Origin: Daphnia carinata
Lineage: Eukaryota; Arthropoda; Branchiopoda; Diplostraca; Daphniidae
Reading direction: 5' to 3'
Assembly (NCBI RefSeq): GCF_022539665.2
Contig: NC_081331.1
Span: forward strand, 1,770,501 to 1,834,500
DNA length: 64,000 nucleotides
A program made the position numbers and the translations under genes. Shown piece by piece: positions 53,501-64,000 of the stretch; within the stretch, counting starts at the first letter, position 1, and each line of letters starts with the position of its first letter. The notes under the pieces were generated by a model, which was not told the DNA's origin, did not search any database, and saw only the letters and a program-made list of their open reading frames with translations.

Positions 53501-56500
53501 TTATGAAATCCTTTTCTCGCCATCGCGTAGCCCAAATTGCATTCAAATATCAACGATGGCTGTCTACTGCATCAGGGCTTTCTATGGAAACGGAACGGCT
53601 CTTTGGAGACACGTTTCTGGGCCCTACTCTTTACCGACTCTCTGCTGCTCACCCACGTAAGCAAGACATTATTTGTTTTTCTACGTTCCAAGTTCTTCCA
53701 GACCCATTTGTTCCTGTCTAAGAGGGGTGTCCATTTTTTACTAACAATATTGCCAAGTCTTTTTCTGTAAATCTTTCCTTTTTTTTTCTGGCGAACGCCA
53801 AGTAAGGTAGAAAAGTGGCTTGCCATGGGAGCGATTCTTTTATGTTTGGTTCGTTTTTCTTTTTCTGCCCTTTTATCGTCTACTAAGCTATCGATTATAA
53901 TTAACTTATACGGAAAGGTAAAGTCTTCTCGCATTAAGATTTCGCAGTGTTTGGGTGGCACAAGAACTATTGCCAATACAATGAAATTGGCAATGGAAAA
54001 TGAGTTAGCCATCCAAGCGCCGTTAAGTATACGAAGGCGAAACTTGACATCCCTTAATTTTGTAATGCCCACTAATGATCACTAAGACCTTGGAAATGCT
54101 TGGTTGAAATCATTTGTTTAAAAATTTTGTTTTAGTATTTTTAACCCTGAAATGAAAATCAAAGTATGTCCTTGAGAAGATATCTAACCGCCTAACTTAA
54201 TGTCTTCGTCCTATTGGTGGGGTGGGTACGATATTATTTTGAAAACTGGGAGGACAGGTGTTGGTTTCTACCATAGGCAAGGCATTGAGAAGATCACCGT
54301 GCCTCCACTTTCCGCAGGCAAAAGGGACGTTCGTGGAACAGGTTACCTTTTTTTTTTCAACTGCGTTGAATGCAAAATATGTAGCTCATCCTCTAGTACT
54401 CTAAACAGGCGGAGGTATGGTCTGAAATCTTGCAGAAATGTGTCGTTTTCAGTCAGTACCGATTTTGTCGTATTCGAAAGCGGTCGTTTCTTGGAAACTT
54501 GTGACTTTAACGTCTTACTTTTTTTTTTGTGTGTGCACTTGTCGCCGGGTTTACGAAAAAACATTCTCGTTATTGTTTTGTGCCCCCCACATCAGGTGAA
54601 CAATGGCGTTCATTTCGTGGAGGAAGAGCCTATCCTGCTGTGCAACATGGTCCGTCTCCTGGCTGCTGAGAATCAGTTGAGTGAGTTGCGTTTATTGTTT
54701 TGTCATGGTTCGTGTAATACGGAGCTAGTTGTATTTTCTACTTTTCTTTTTTCTCTCCCCCCCCCCCCCCCCCCTGTTTTCCAAGTTATGTTCCTTCTCT
54801 GTTTTCGGCTCTATTGTCCTGAGTCTCGCTATTTTTTATCATGTATCGATTATTTAATGCCCTTGCCTTTGTGTCGGGCCATCTAAACTCTTATCTTTAG
54901 TTTCTCGTCTAGTGGCAACAAAGGCATTTTATTATTATTGGGGCCAAAAAATTTGTATGCATGGTCGATAGTTTGCGATCAAACATAACTAATTGAGAAG
55001 ATGAAGTGCTGTTGTCAACAGATACAATGAGACGTAATAATTTCCTGCAATTTTTCAATTTGTGCGTATACATATCTATAATAAACTTGTTTGCCTTCAT
55101 TTCCATGTTTTTACGTCCGCATTATAGGCTAGACATTATATTCTTCATCGTACGATTTGCTAAGGGATTTAAGTCTTCTCAGAGTGTGTTGAATGGCTAA
55201 GTGGAGATGCACTAACGGCCCGATTCTGTTTCTGTGCTGTGCGCACCATCTGTCTTGACGTAAATCTCGTAGTTGTTATGCGAACCAATTGTTGAACGTC
55301 CCCAAGTTTCACTCTCTCATACAATCCTATATCCGTACTTTTGTATTTGCAGATCCGTCTTTTCGTTTGGTGTATCGAGCGACAGACAAAACACGCATCG
55401 GCAAAGTATCAGTTTATCTCGGCTGTTCTACTGTCACGATGCGAGCTGAAGGCCGAACGCAGAAGCTTACGTGGGTCGATCTCATCCGTCGTCAAATGTA
55501 AGTTGCAATCCCAAGGTTATTTCTTAAATCGCGAAACAACACATAACACATTTGCGGCCCTTTGTAGAAGCAAGCAAAATCAAACAATGGATGTGTCTTT
55601 GTCTAGCAGCCAGCTAACAAATAGCTCTGCGTGTGATTAATGATTGCAAGTGTACTAACATAGACGCACGCGTTCTTTGCAAATCTAAGGGATGAATTGC
55701 AGAACCGGGAACATTGTTGGAACGCGGCCAGTTTGTGCGATAAGAACGAGATAGGGGAACACCGGCAGGGGCAGGACAACAACAGCAACCGAAGCGGACG
55801 AGGAAATGCCATAGGAATATTGCGGCGCGTTCGTCGCTGCCTATCTACAGGCGCTATCTCGATTCCGGCGTCGATGACGTTAGCGCGATCGTCGTCGACG
55901 TTGCCCCCAAAGACGACAATCGCGACGACTTTCTACCAGAGCTATTCTTGCGACGATCTTTACTTGGTCTCCGACTTGACACCTGGCAAATTCAATTCAA
56001 GCGAAACCATTACCGAGCAAGAGCACGAATTCGCCGCTGCAGACGAACACCAACAGCCGGATGTGGAAGCTTCTGGGCTTGTGTTTCACGACATCAGCCT
56101 TGGCAATCCAGTTGATGTGGTATGTGCATCCTTTTCTCTTACTACACGTAATCGATGGGCGAGTATTAGGCATCGGTGTGGAGTACCGTGTGCACGTATT
56201 TAGATGCGCTATGTCACACGAGCCTTTTCTTTTCGTGTTATGCTATTATGCCCCGGTGGCAACTTTCCGTCTATTTTGTTTTGTTTGGTCTGAAAATTTA
56301 TTTTAGAAGCGCATGGGATAAGGCGACGTGTTTAGAATGGTGGCATTCGATCTTTTTTCTGTGCGCTAAAAAGTTCAAAGCCATCCGTTTGTAAAGCGGT
56401 TTTTATGAAGCGAAGCGCGTCACGTCAAGCTGCTAGACGAAGTGAACCGAAGCCAAGTCGTTGGCATTTTGTTCTCAGTGCATTGCAAAGGAAACGCCTC

Positions 56501-59500
56501 AGCACGTGTGTGTGGTCTTGCCAGCTATTGGGCGTGCAATTTTTTGTTTCTTCCCACAAAGTAATCTTCTCCGGCTCTTTTTTTTCCCCCCTACCTAGTC
56601 TGGGTTTATGTGTGCTGGAGTTAGTTAAGTGAAAAGACCTCCTACCAATATAGTTCCACTGGTTAATTGAAGAAAGTTAAACTATGGACTTCATGAAATG
56701 GAATAACTTGCCGCCTTTCACGAAACTTGTATGAAGAAAACGGAGCAGAAATTTCTCTCGGCGGCACGTGACGGCCGGTTTGAACCAGCGAATAGTGCGA
56801 AGAATTGCGTCACCGTGGAAGTTCAAAAAAGAATGGAGATTTGCGACGGAGAATGTGGCAGTTGTAAAAACAAAACACACACACAATGGAGGGAGTTTGG
56901 GGGTGTTGCTGTGTCTGTTTCTTTTGAAGAATTGCAATGACGCTTGTGTTGTTACCCGTGTGGTACGTAGGCGAATGTACAACTCGAATGCCGACATGTA
57001 CGAGCAATCGATGAATGTTGTATCTATGTTCTTTCCTGCCTTTCCGCCTTGATCGATTGATTAATAATATGTTGGCAGAGAGATTATACAGCGCCCTTGA
57101 GCAGAGCACGTACTCGTCTCGGAAGATATACTTTTCGTGTATTAATTAATACCAAATCTCTGGAAACATAATACGGAAATCTCAAAACACGCACGCTCCA
57201 ACCTCATCCGTCGATATACTAATCTCTTTTGAAACTTGGTCGGAATGAAAGGCGTTGATAGAAAAGTGGAGTCTCAAACGTTGTTGCACTTATGTAAGAT
57301 TAAATTGGGATAGAAAAATAATGGGATTGCTTAATATGCCAGACTATTATTCTCCCCTCGAATGAAATGTTTGCACTACGGTACAATTTTGCGCCGATTA
57401 CTCGCTACATGTTTGCATCCTCGAAGCTATTTAGCGAAAAACGTATGCACGGTCTGTGCTGTGAACGTTAATCGCACCGTTTGCATTTCTAGAACGAATA
57501 GTTGTTCTTGCTTTTATGGTCAATCGGTTATTCTTTTCTCCCTGGCTTAAAGTATAATCGACCTCCCCAACAGGATAGGAACGGGATGTTGACATTAATA
57601 AATGTTTTGCGTACCGATAAACCAAATGTTTTCATAAATCAAATTGAGGTACCGTGTTGTAGTAGGAACGCTGGGTTATATTCCTGCATCAAGCACAACA
57701 ATTGATTTATTGTTTTCACTTGTTACATTGTTGTGTTTGGTTCCCAGGGTACATCTATCCCATAAGTATTGGTTTATCTTCGAAGAATTCAACCCGGTTT
57801 CTACAAAATGCACTTCTTCGCTTGCAAGATTACTATCGATGCCTTCATTATTCAATCACGTGTTTTCTCAGAATGTATCTCTTTCTTTGGGATGACGACG
57901 CAAACGAAACGAAACGCGAATGTAGTACTTTTTTAGCTTTTTTCTCGAGGCCTTTTGAAAGGAAGATTTTTTTTTTCAGATCCCCTAGTACAATGCATCT
58001 TGTTGCTCTGAGCGTGTTTTCGCCATTGATACAGGGGAATTTATGGCACGTGCCAATCATTAGATGGATGCTGAAAAGTACTCATTAGAAAATTGACAAG
58101 TTTCTGGAATCTTTCACGAAAATTCCTGTAACGCAATCAATCATGCACGCCGCCCAATTTTTTCGCGTTGAAATCGTGTGGAATTATACGATTTTATATT
58201 TTGGAAAACAGCTTGACTCCCTTTATTAGAGGATCAGCCGTTCAAACAGAATGCTGATTGCGACTCAGTTTTCCTGCTCTCCTCGTACGAAGGAAATTCA
58301 ATTAGCTACGTCTGTAATCAAACGGAATCGTTCCTTCTCTGTTGGTCTTTCCTGTTTAGTCCAATTCCTTTTCTATTGCGACCTCCATAGGAATCCCAAC
58401 ATTTACTTTTTTATACTTTATGTTGCCCAGTGCGTTGTTTGCCGTAAATCGAATACTACAGGTTAAGATAGCAACAGAGTGATAGTCATCTCATTTCGTT
58501 TTATCCAAGCATCATCTAGCCGTTGTGCGTTACATTGTATCGAATAGAATTTGTGGAGGTATATAGGTAGGGCATGATCAGATGATCGCTTGTGTTCCGT
58601 TTCCTGGACGACTGATCTATAGCCTGGCCAGCACGGTTAATAAACGAAACACCCCGCCCTTTTCAACCTGTTTTTTTTTTATCTTCTATGATAGACCCAA
58701 GCTCATAGGCTCTATTGTAATTTCCTTTTTGCTTTTTATGTAGAGTAAAATAGTGTTGCAGTGTCCCCGCATATAGAGACGAATCAAAAAGCAATCTCAT
58801 GATGGCACCCCGCTGCGAAGGCAGCTACCGTGGCTTCCTATGCCGCAATTCGTTGTCGTTTGTATTACTAGCGACAGGAAGTGCTCTGACATTTCCCGTC
58901 GGAGTCCTCATGGTTTGGCTCTATGCGCAGGACATGCTACTGAGACACCAAACATGAGAGAGAGAGCTACATATTCCATTTTGCCTGAATCCCAAGGTTC
59001 CGAAATTCCTACACCGCAATTATAGCGGGAAAAAAAACAAAAGCAGCAACAATCGCTTTGACGTCACGCTTTGACGCCCTTCTTTCCGTCTCGTCTGTAA
59101 AAGCCAGACCGATAGGCATATAGGCCGATATTGTGTGTGTGTGACATGAATTTTTTACGTAGGGACAATTTGTGTAGACTATTAATCTTTAGCTACCAAT
59201 GGGACCGCACCGTCCTGGCGGAACAGTCCGGTTTCTGCTTAAATAGTGTTTTCGGCATTACATTGAAGCCCATGCTGCCAAAGTCTCGTTTTAACGAAAG
59301 ATAGGGCAATACCATATCTAGATTAGTTGCTTCGTTAAGTGGCTCGTCAGCACATATCTCCATACATTGCATGCCGGTAATCTAGCAGGATCCAATCTTG
59401 TTCATGTGACGTATGCAATCTTCGCTGCGCAAGTCTATCTATAAGTGTCGTTGATAGATATCGATGATCTAAGCGTTACTAGATTTTGTTGACGTCTCAG

Positions 59501-62500
59501 GGTTAATAAAAATTAGACGATTGACGTAGGTAACCCTGATAACACTGTTTAATGTATATTTATCTCTTTTAGCTGTTTTGTTTACGACGTGTTTCATTTT
59601 ATGGTGCTTTTTAGTTAGTTTTTATAAGTTGTTGACTCTGGACAATGACGTCAGTGAGTGGCCCTTGCCTTTGTTGTGTCTATATGCGCATACCATATCT
59701 CCCATTTATTTTTTCATTTCCATCCAATGTTTAAGAGGCTATCCCGCGTGAACAGACAGTTGTCCTATATCAACGGACTGTGTTTAATCGATGAACTACT
59801 GTCATTTTTTTCCTCTTCAGATTCTTGGTTATTCGGATAACTAATTCTCATTTTCTCTTCAGGACAAGAGTAGCAACGTAAGCATCGAATTTGTGAACTT
59901 GAACGCTGAACCCATCAACGAACAGAACGAACGTCACAACTTTGCAGAACGTTTACGACTGCGACTGTTTAGTCACACAATTGGCAACGGATCGAAGGAA
60001 AAAATTGCCCGGTAAATACGAACATTTGAATAAATTGAAAAAATTTGCATTTGAAAAAAAGGGGGAAATACTAAGGTCATGTCACCGGAAATTCTTCTTA
60101 TAGCAAAATTTTGCTGACGTAATAGCATAGCAACGGTGAACATAGGAGATCAATTGAAACTGAAAAATCATGACATGAAATATTGTGATCCCAATGATTT
60201 GATTTTTTTCCCCCTTTTTTATGCACTTGGCTTTCGTTCGGCCTTCAATGCTTTTGGGGTGTGGGAGCAGAACAGTCGTCAAGGGAAAAAACAGTGGCGG
60301 TGGCGTCGGCGTCGATACATGCCCAACGGGAGGAGAGGAACACGGACCAGGTCGTCAGCGTGTCGGTGCCCAATCGGATTCAGTTCTCCATGTGCCGCAC
60401 CGCACTGCAGACCGCATCCATAGCTGGACTGCCCGTCTCTGCTGCACATTGTTCGACTGTAAATCCAATCAAACATCAGAGGTGAGTCGCTATTGCCCCT
60501 CATTTAATATTTCTATCGGTGATCAAACAGTCAACAGCCAAACTGGGCCATGGCAATACTCACTTTGACTTCGTCGCTTTTGGCTTGGCGGTTAACCGTG
60601 ACGGTTAACCACATTCTCTTATCGTTTAGGCCGTTAGACCCCTACTGAATTTCATAATCAGCTTTTATCGGTTAACATCTTCTTGCGTGCGACCGAAGGA
60701 AACATGTCGTGTTTGGTACTTCGTTTTGGTTCGTTTTAATTGCGCGTATTTAAGAGTGAATGAAAAAAACAGAACGTGTGAACTCTTTGCCTTGGTGGAA
60801 CTAAATTTAGAGGTTTCGTGATTGTTTATCGACTTGGTGTTGCCTGTGATATCTACAACAAGCGCAGCGTTTACTGGGGAGGGGGGTCGGACAAGTGAAA
60901 CAAATCACGGGATGGATTCGCTTTTGTGAGGGGATGTATAAACAGTGGAAAACTATAGAGAAACGCACAGTGAAAAGGTGAATTTATTGAGTTTTCTGTA
61001 GTTGATGAGGTTCGAGGTTAGTGTGAGACTTGTGCAGCCGGTGGAGCGGAAATCAAAAGATCAGGACAGAGGGGTGAAAGAAGGAGCTACGGATTGACGT
61101 CATCCAACTTTCCTTTTTGCTATTTCTGAGGACTTAATGCATAACAAAGTTCTGAACAAAGCAATAGTGGAACTCTTTTTTATTTCGTTTTGTCACGCAT
61201 GTCTAATTTGACAATGAAACAACAAGGCAATTTCTGTAAGGTCTGCAGTGTACAAGCTGAAACAAAGGATGCTTTATACTGGTAAATCTAATGCGATTTG
61301 AGAGAGGGGTAAATCAATGGATAACGAGAACCATATGATTCTTTCCTATTACGGCAGTTCTAGTTTTTTTTTCTATAATCCTTTATTTTTTCTTTGTCTT
61401 CCAATCGGGCAAAAAAGGTAGCACTCACTGGCTAGACTGTGCCATCGATTTCTATTCCAAATATGGGAAAAAAAATTGCGTAACTCGAAGGGCTTTTTCC
61501 GCTCTTTGAGCGCGGCTGCAGGATCCTGCCCGTGTCCAACAGTCTAAATGCGCAATGATATTATTCTTGAAACTCAGACGCAAAAAAAAGTGAAGCAGTT
61601 GGAAAAAAAAATCTTTTCTTTATTTTCTGGATGAAAAAGCAATTTAGTCCCTCGAGCGGTGGAAACCTCCGAGAACCGCCTTGATCCAATAGTTTAGAAA
61701 CGTCAAAAAGACGGCTGTATGCTGGAAAAGATTGACGTCGAAGACGGGAGTTAAAACTTTCCATCTACTAACTTTATTTTTCTCTTTTCTTTTTTTCATA
61801 TTTTTCTCGTCTATTTTCGTGAAACGTTTCACTGACTTGAAGGGCTACTAGCGTCTAACGGACTGCTCGCTTATTCTTGGATAGATCCTAATATCTTTGC
61901 AGGCGGAGGGCTGGTCCTGCAGCTTCATCCAAAATTGAAGGATAGGCCTACCCGCTGTCATTTTTCGTACAAAAAAAAATGTTCCGTAAAAAGCTTGATC
62001 AGGCACGCTACCGTCCTTCACTATTAAAGCCGTTCCTCAACCGCAAATCTGTTGACTGTTTTTTTTTTGCCTGATTTTTAATACGTAGTCTACGGAGCAC
62101 TAAAAGTCGTGGTTGTATGGACCTCTTATTGGATGTTCGTTATATAGCAAGCGCACAGCTTTGTTAACCACATAAACCATCGACCCCTGCCGGTTGGACC
62201 GTAGTAGAGACGCTAAATTGAAAAATCCAATAGACTAAAAAAAGGACGAAACAGAAACAAATCAAGGTCGCTATTTGATTGCATTCTTTTCGTCCACCAA
62301 TCTTAATCCCGAACTTGTTTTCTCCCCTATAACCTCCTACTTGCGGATCTTTCCCTATAACAGCTGTTGTTTACGTATATATCACTGAGACGGCCCGCGT
62401 CACTGGCCCTCCTTAAATAGAGAATATCGTCGCCCGTGTAATAAAGATCGATGAAAAACTGTATCGTCATAGAAAACTACCGATAATCAATTGATTTTCC

Positions 62501-63019
62501 AAGACGATATAGCATTTCGCGTGATATCCATCAGGGACACCTCACTGAATAAATGAAAGCCTAATAGCATCGAGCGCAGGCAAACAGAAAAATTCATGCG
62601 CTCAAGGAGGGCATGGGGCACCACCAGAAACGTATTACCCTTAGTTTTTCTTGTTTTTTTTTTTTTAACCAACACTTTAGAGTTGGGCTTCGATCGAGCG
62701 CTAAGGTGATTGGGTGTACAAGACAACAAACAAAAATCGGCTCTTGGGTTGAGACCGCGAGTGCATGTCGATCGGAAGTAGTTGCAAAACGAAAAAGATA
62801 GTCAACCAGCGAGCGACACCGCAGGACCAAACGGTTGTAGCATCATGCACGCACACGCCGTCAGCGACTATCGATCCGAGCGTGTTGAAGGGCGGAGACG
62901 ATCGCATCGAGCTTGCGGATCTTGATATTGTGGATGAAAAAAACGCTAGCTGTAGAGAAGTCACAGAATATTGTTGTTCTCTCGGAGCAGCGTTGTTTAC
63001 GTTTTTCAATATTTTCTAA
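50569..63019 (+). CDS. 3' half of the C2-PDZ gene: helical region, PH domain, disordered tail (long form)
   Basis: Exons: 50569-50763, 52238-52336, 52837-52959, 53117-53206, 53299-53430, 53531-53656, 54596-54680, 55353-55497, 55690-56119, 59863-60011, 60271-60481, 62825-63019. They keep phase to a TAA at 63017-63019. The first exon has no ATG and matches in phase 0 a donor at 49006 inside the last short-form exon, so it should continue that protein (about 2331 residues in all). Order: a mainly helical region of about 210 residues of unknown family, then a PH domain (about 1895-2005; FWALLFTDSLLLTHV, EEEPILLCNMVRL, LTWVDLIRR), then a Ser/Gln-rich tail. A PH-like segment after C2-PDZ also occurs in vertebrate RGS3. 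No RGS domain is seen. The last two exon frames are the least certain. Confidence 0.7.
50764..52237 (+). other. GC-AG intron
   Basis: The exon ends TATCTATCAAAG and the intron begins GCGAGT. The next exon starts after ATTGCAG at 52238 in the same phase. No GT near the boundary keeps the frame. GC donors are a known minor class of U2 introns, usually with strong AAG|GC context as here. The intron holds no other recognisable feature. Confidence 0.6.
53531..53656 (+). CDS. First PH-domain exon of the long form
   Basis: This exon lies between acceptor CGCGTAG and donor CAC|GTAAGC, in phase 0 on both sides, encoding 42 residues. It carries the beginning of the PH fold (GCLLHQGFLWKRNG, then RFWALLFTDSLLLTH), and the next exon continues it. 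It is the key exon for recognising the domain. Confidence 0.75.
54757..54774 (+). repeat. Poly-C run
   Basis: C run of about 17-18 in the intron after the second PH exon. Confidence 0.75.
58802..58957 (+). CDS. Possible nested small membrane protein, 51 residues
   Basis: The ATG at 58802 opens 51 codons ending at TGA 58955-58957. Two charged/cysteine-bearing ends flank a hydrophobic stretch (SFVLLATGSALTFPVGVLMV) long enough for one membrane pass. It sits inside the 3.7 kb intron between 56119 and 59863, on the same strand as the host gene. In-frame stops prevent it from joining the host exons in phase 0. No poly(A) signal is obvious nearby and no family is recognised; it may be chance or a misplaced exon. 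Confidence 0.25.
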   Translation: MAPRCEGSYRGFLCRNSLSFVLLATGSALTFPVGVLMVWLYAQDMLLRHQT

Positions 63020-63070
63020 ATCTTTTTTCTTTCTATGGCATCCGCCCGCTCTCCTTCCTTGATGACGTCA
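59059..63070. promoter_or_regulatory. Cluster of four perfect CRE palindromes
   Basis: TGACGTCA occurs at 59059-59066, 59646-59653, 61095-61102 and 63063-63070, and I noticed no other perfect copy elsewhere in the window. This is the consensus for CREB/ATF bZIP factors. The sites lie in the last introns and just beyond the long-form stop, so they may mark an intronic enhancer or the promoter of a following gene. Confidence 0.35.
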
Positions 63071-64000
63071 GTCGAGAGTAGAATAAGTCCTGCGTTAGTC
63101 ACATATTGTTTTTGTTTGTAAATTACCTTTTTGCCGAAATGTACACACTCGCACACCACACGCTATGCTCAATATCTTATTTACTGGTATCCGTGGCGAA
63201 CGCTCTTTTCTCTAAATACGAAGCCATGCCAAGTTATTTTTAGTCAGGCCATCGGTCTCATCACATTCTTCTGTGCGCATCCTCGTAGTGTGTTTACATC
63301 GGTGAGTTTTGTCTTCAAGCCACATCGAAGTGCTCTGCAAGAACGTTGCCGGATATGGGGACCAAAACAAAAGGGACTCGATTGATTGACGACCGTCCTG
63401 TGGATTGTTTAGCGTTTAATAACTTACTGTGGGTAGTATATAGACAGACATTGTTGGCAAGGGTGCAAAGGCAATAACTCAAGCAATGCTACTTTTTAAA
63501 TCATTTGAATATTTGACTTCTGTCATGCACCGTTTGGAATCGTGAATGAATGCGCTAACTTGGCATAGCTCTTTCTAAAACTTTTGCTGCGACTGCAGAC
63601 CGTCATCTTTTATTATCGAGCCTATCAATAACTTGTGTTATTTATTGAATTTACAAACGGTGGGACTTCGTGGAAAGGCAGATGCAGGCTGTAACTTGGT
63701 TTTGAATGTTTCACAATTTTCCTGAGAGCCAATCCCAGGAAAATCGAAAAAGACCTCGCTGTTTTGTCCCAATTTGAAAGTTGGATGCCAACGTCTTCTA
63801 GTTCATTTTGCTGTTTACATAAGAGCTGGTTTCTATTGCATGTCACGTGATCTTCTAAATGAACGCTACAATAGAGCACAAGTTTCTCTAAACCTAAATG
63901 TTTGCGTAACCAGAGCCAACAGTCAAGGATCGCGTGCCGTTAACATAAAAACGAGTCTGAAGGCTGCAATAATATAGCGCTTGACTAGACGCCAAGATAT
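63020..64000. other. Region after the long-form stop; possible further exon
   Basis: No canonical AATAAA is seen within 1 kb of the TAA at 63017-63019. A segment at 63243-63301 is flanked by a T-rich acceptor (TTTTTAG) and a consensus donor (GTGAGT), so the gene may continue past the window. The remaining frames have no family support. Confidence 0.3.

Overview
The window is eukaryotic genomic DNA. Genes are split by many short GT-AG introns, intergenic DNA is AT-rich with long homopolymer and dinucleotide runs, and no operon structure is seen. The gene families present (a Gfi-1/Senseless zinc-finger factor, Kunitz/VWC/menorin secreted proteins, an RGS3-like C2-PDZ-PH scaffold) and the compact introns suggest an arthropod, most likely a small crustacean such as a cladoceran. 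That assignment is inference from style and gene content, not from a search. Exon models below were built by hand from splice consensus, reading-phase continuity and protein-family similarity.

Layout. (1) 1568-4406, plus strand: a five-exon Gfi-1/Senseless repressor gene with six C2H2 fingers, a PLNLS corepressor-type motif and a poly-Gln stretch, followed by about 9 kb with no convincing gene. (2) 13714-16506 and 17541-19097, minus strand: two head-to-tail genes with a menorin (FAM151) domain. They share the same downstream exon lengths. The downstream one also carries a Kunitz domain and two VWC modules; the upstream one has a short N-terminal region with a calcium-loop-like motif. (3) 19940-20149, plus strand: a small 69-codon ORF with a poly(A) signal. 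(4) 20150-27426: mostly no recognisable gene. (5) 27427-63019, plus strand: a gene of about 36 kb resembling the N-terminal architecture of vertebrate RGS3. A first coding exon is followed by a 12 kb intron, then large disordered exons, a C2 domain and a PDZ domain. A short form ends at 49299 with a poly(A) signal. A phase-compatible long form continues through a helical region, a PH domain and a disordered tail to a stop at 63019. No RGS catalytic domain is visible, so either it lies beyond the window or it is absent.

Functionally, the first gene would be a nuclear transcriptional repressor, classically of sensory or neural precursor fate. The two menorin genes would be secreted; menorin in nematodes is a skin-derived cue for dendrite branching. 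The scaffold would act at membranes in G-protein or other signalling. No evidence says that the three loci work together.

The strongest unusual signals are: the Kunitz-VWC-VWC-menorin fusion beside a menorin-only paralogue; a decayed second copy of the PH-domain exon about 7 kb upstream of the intact one, inside a PDZ intron, with a lost acceptor and a stop; a GC-AG intron in the same gene; a possible alternative first exon with matching phase; and four perfect TGACGTCA sites within about 4 kb.
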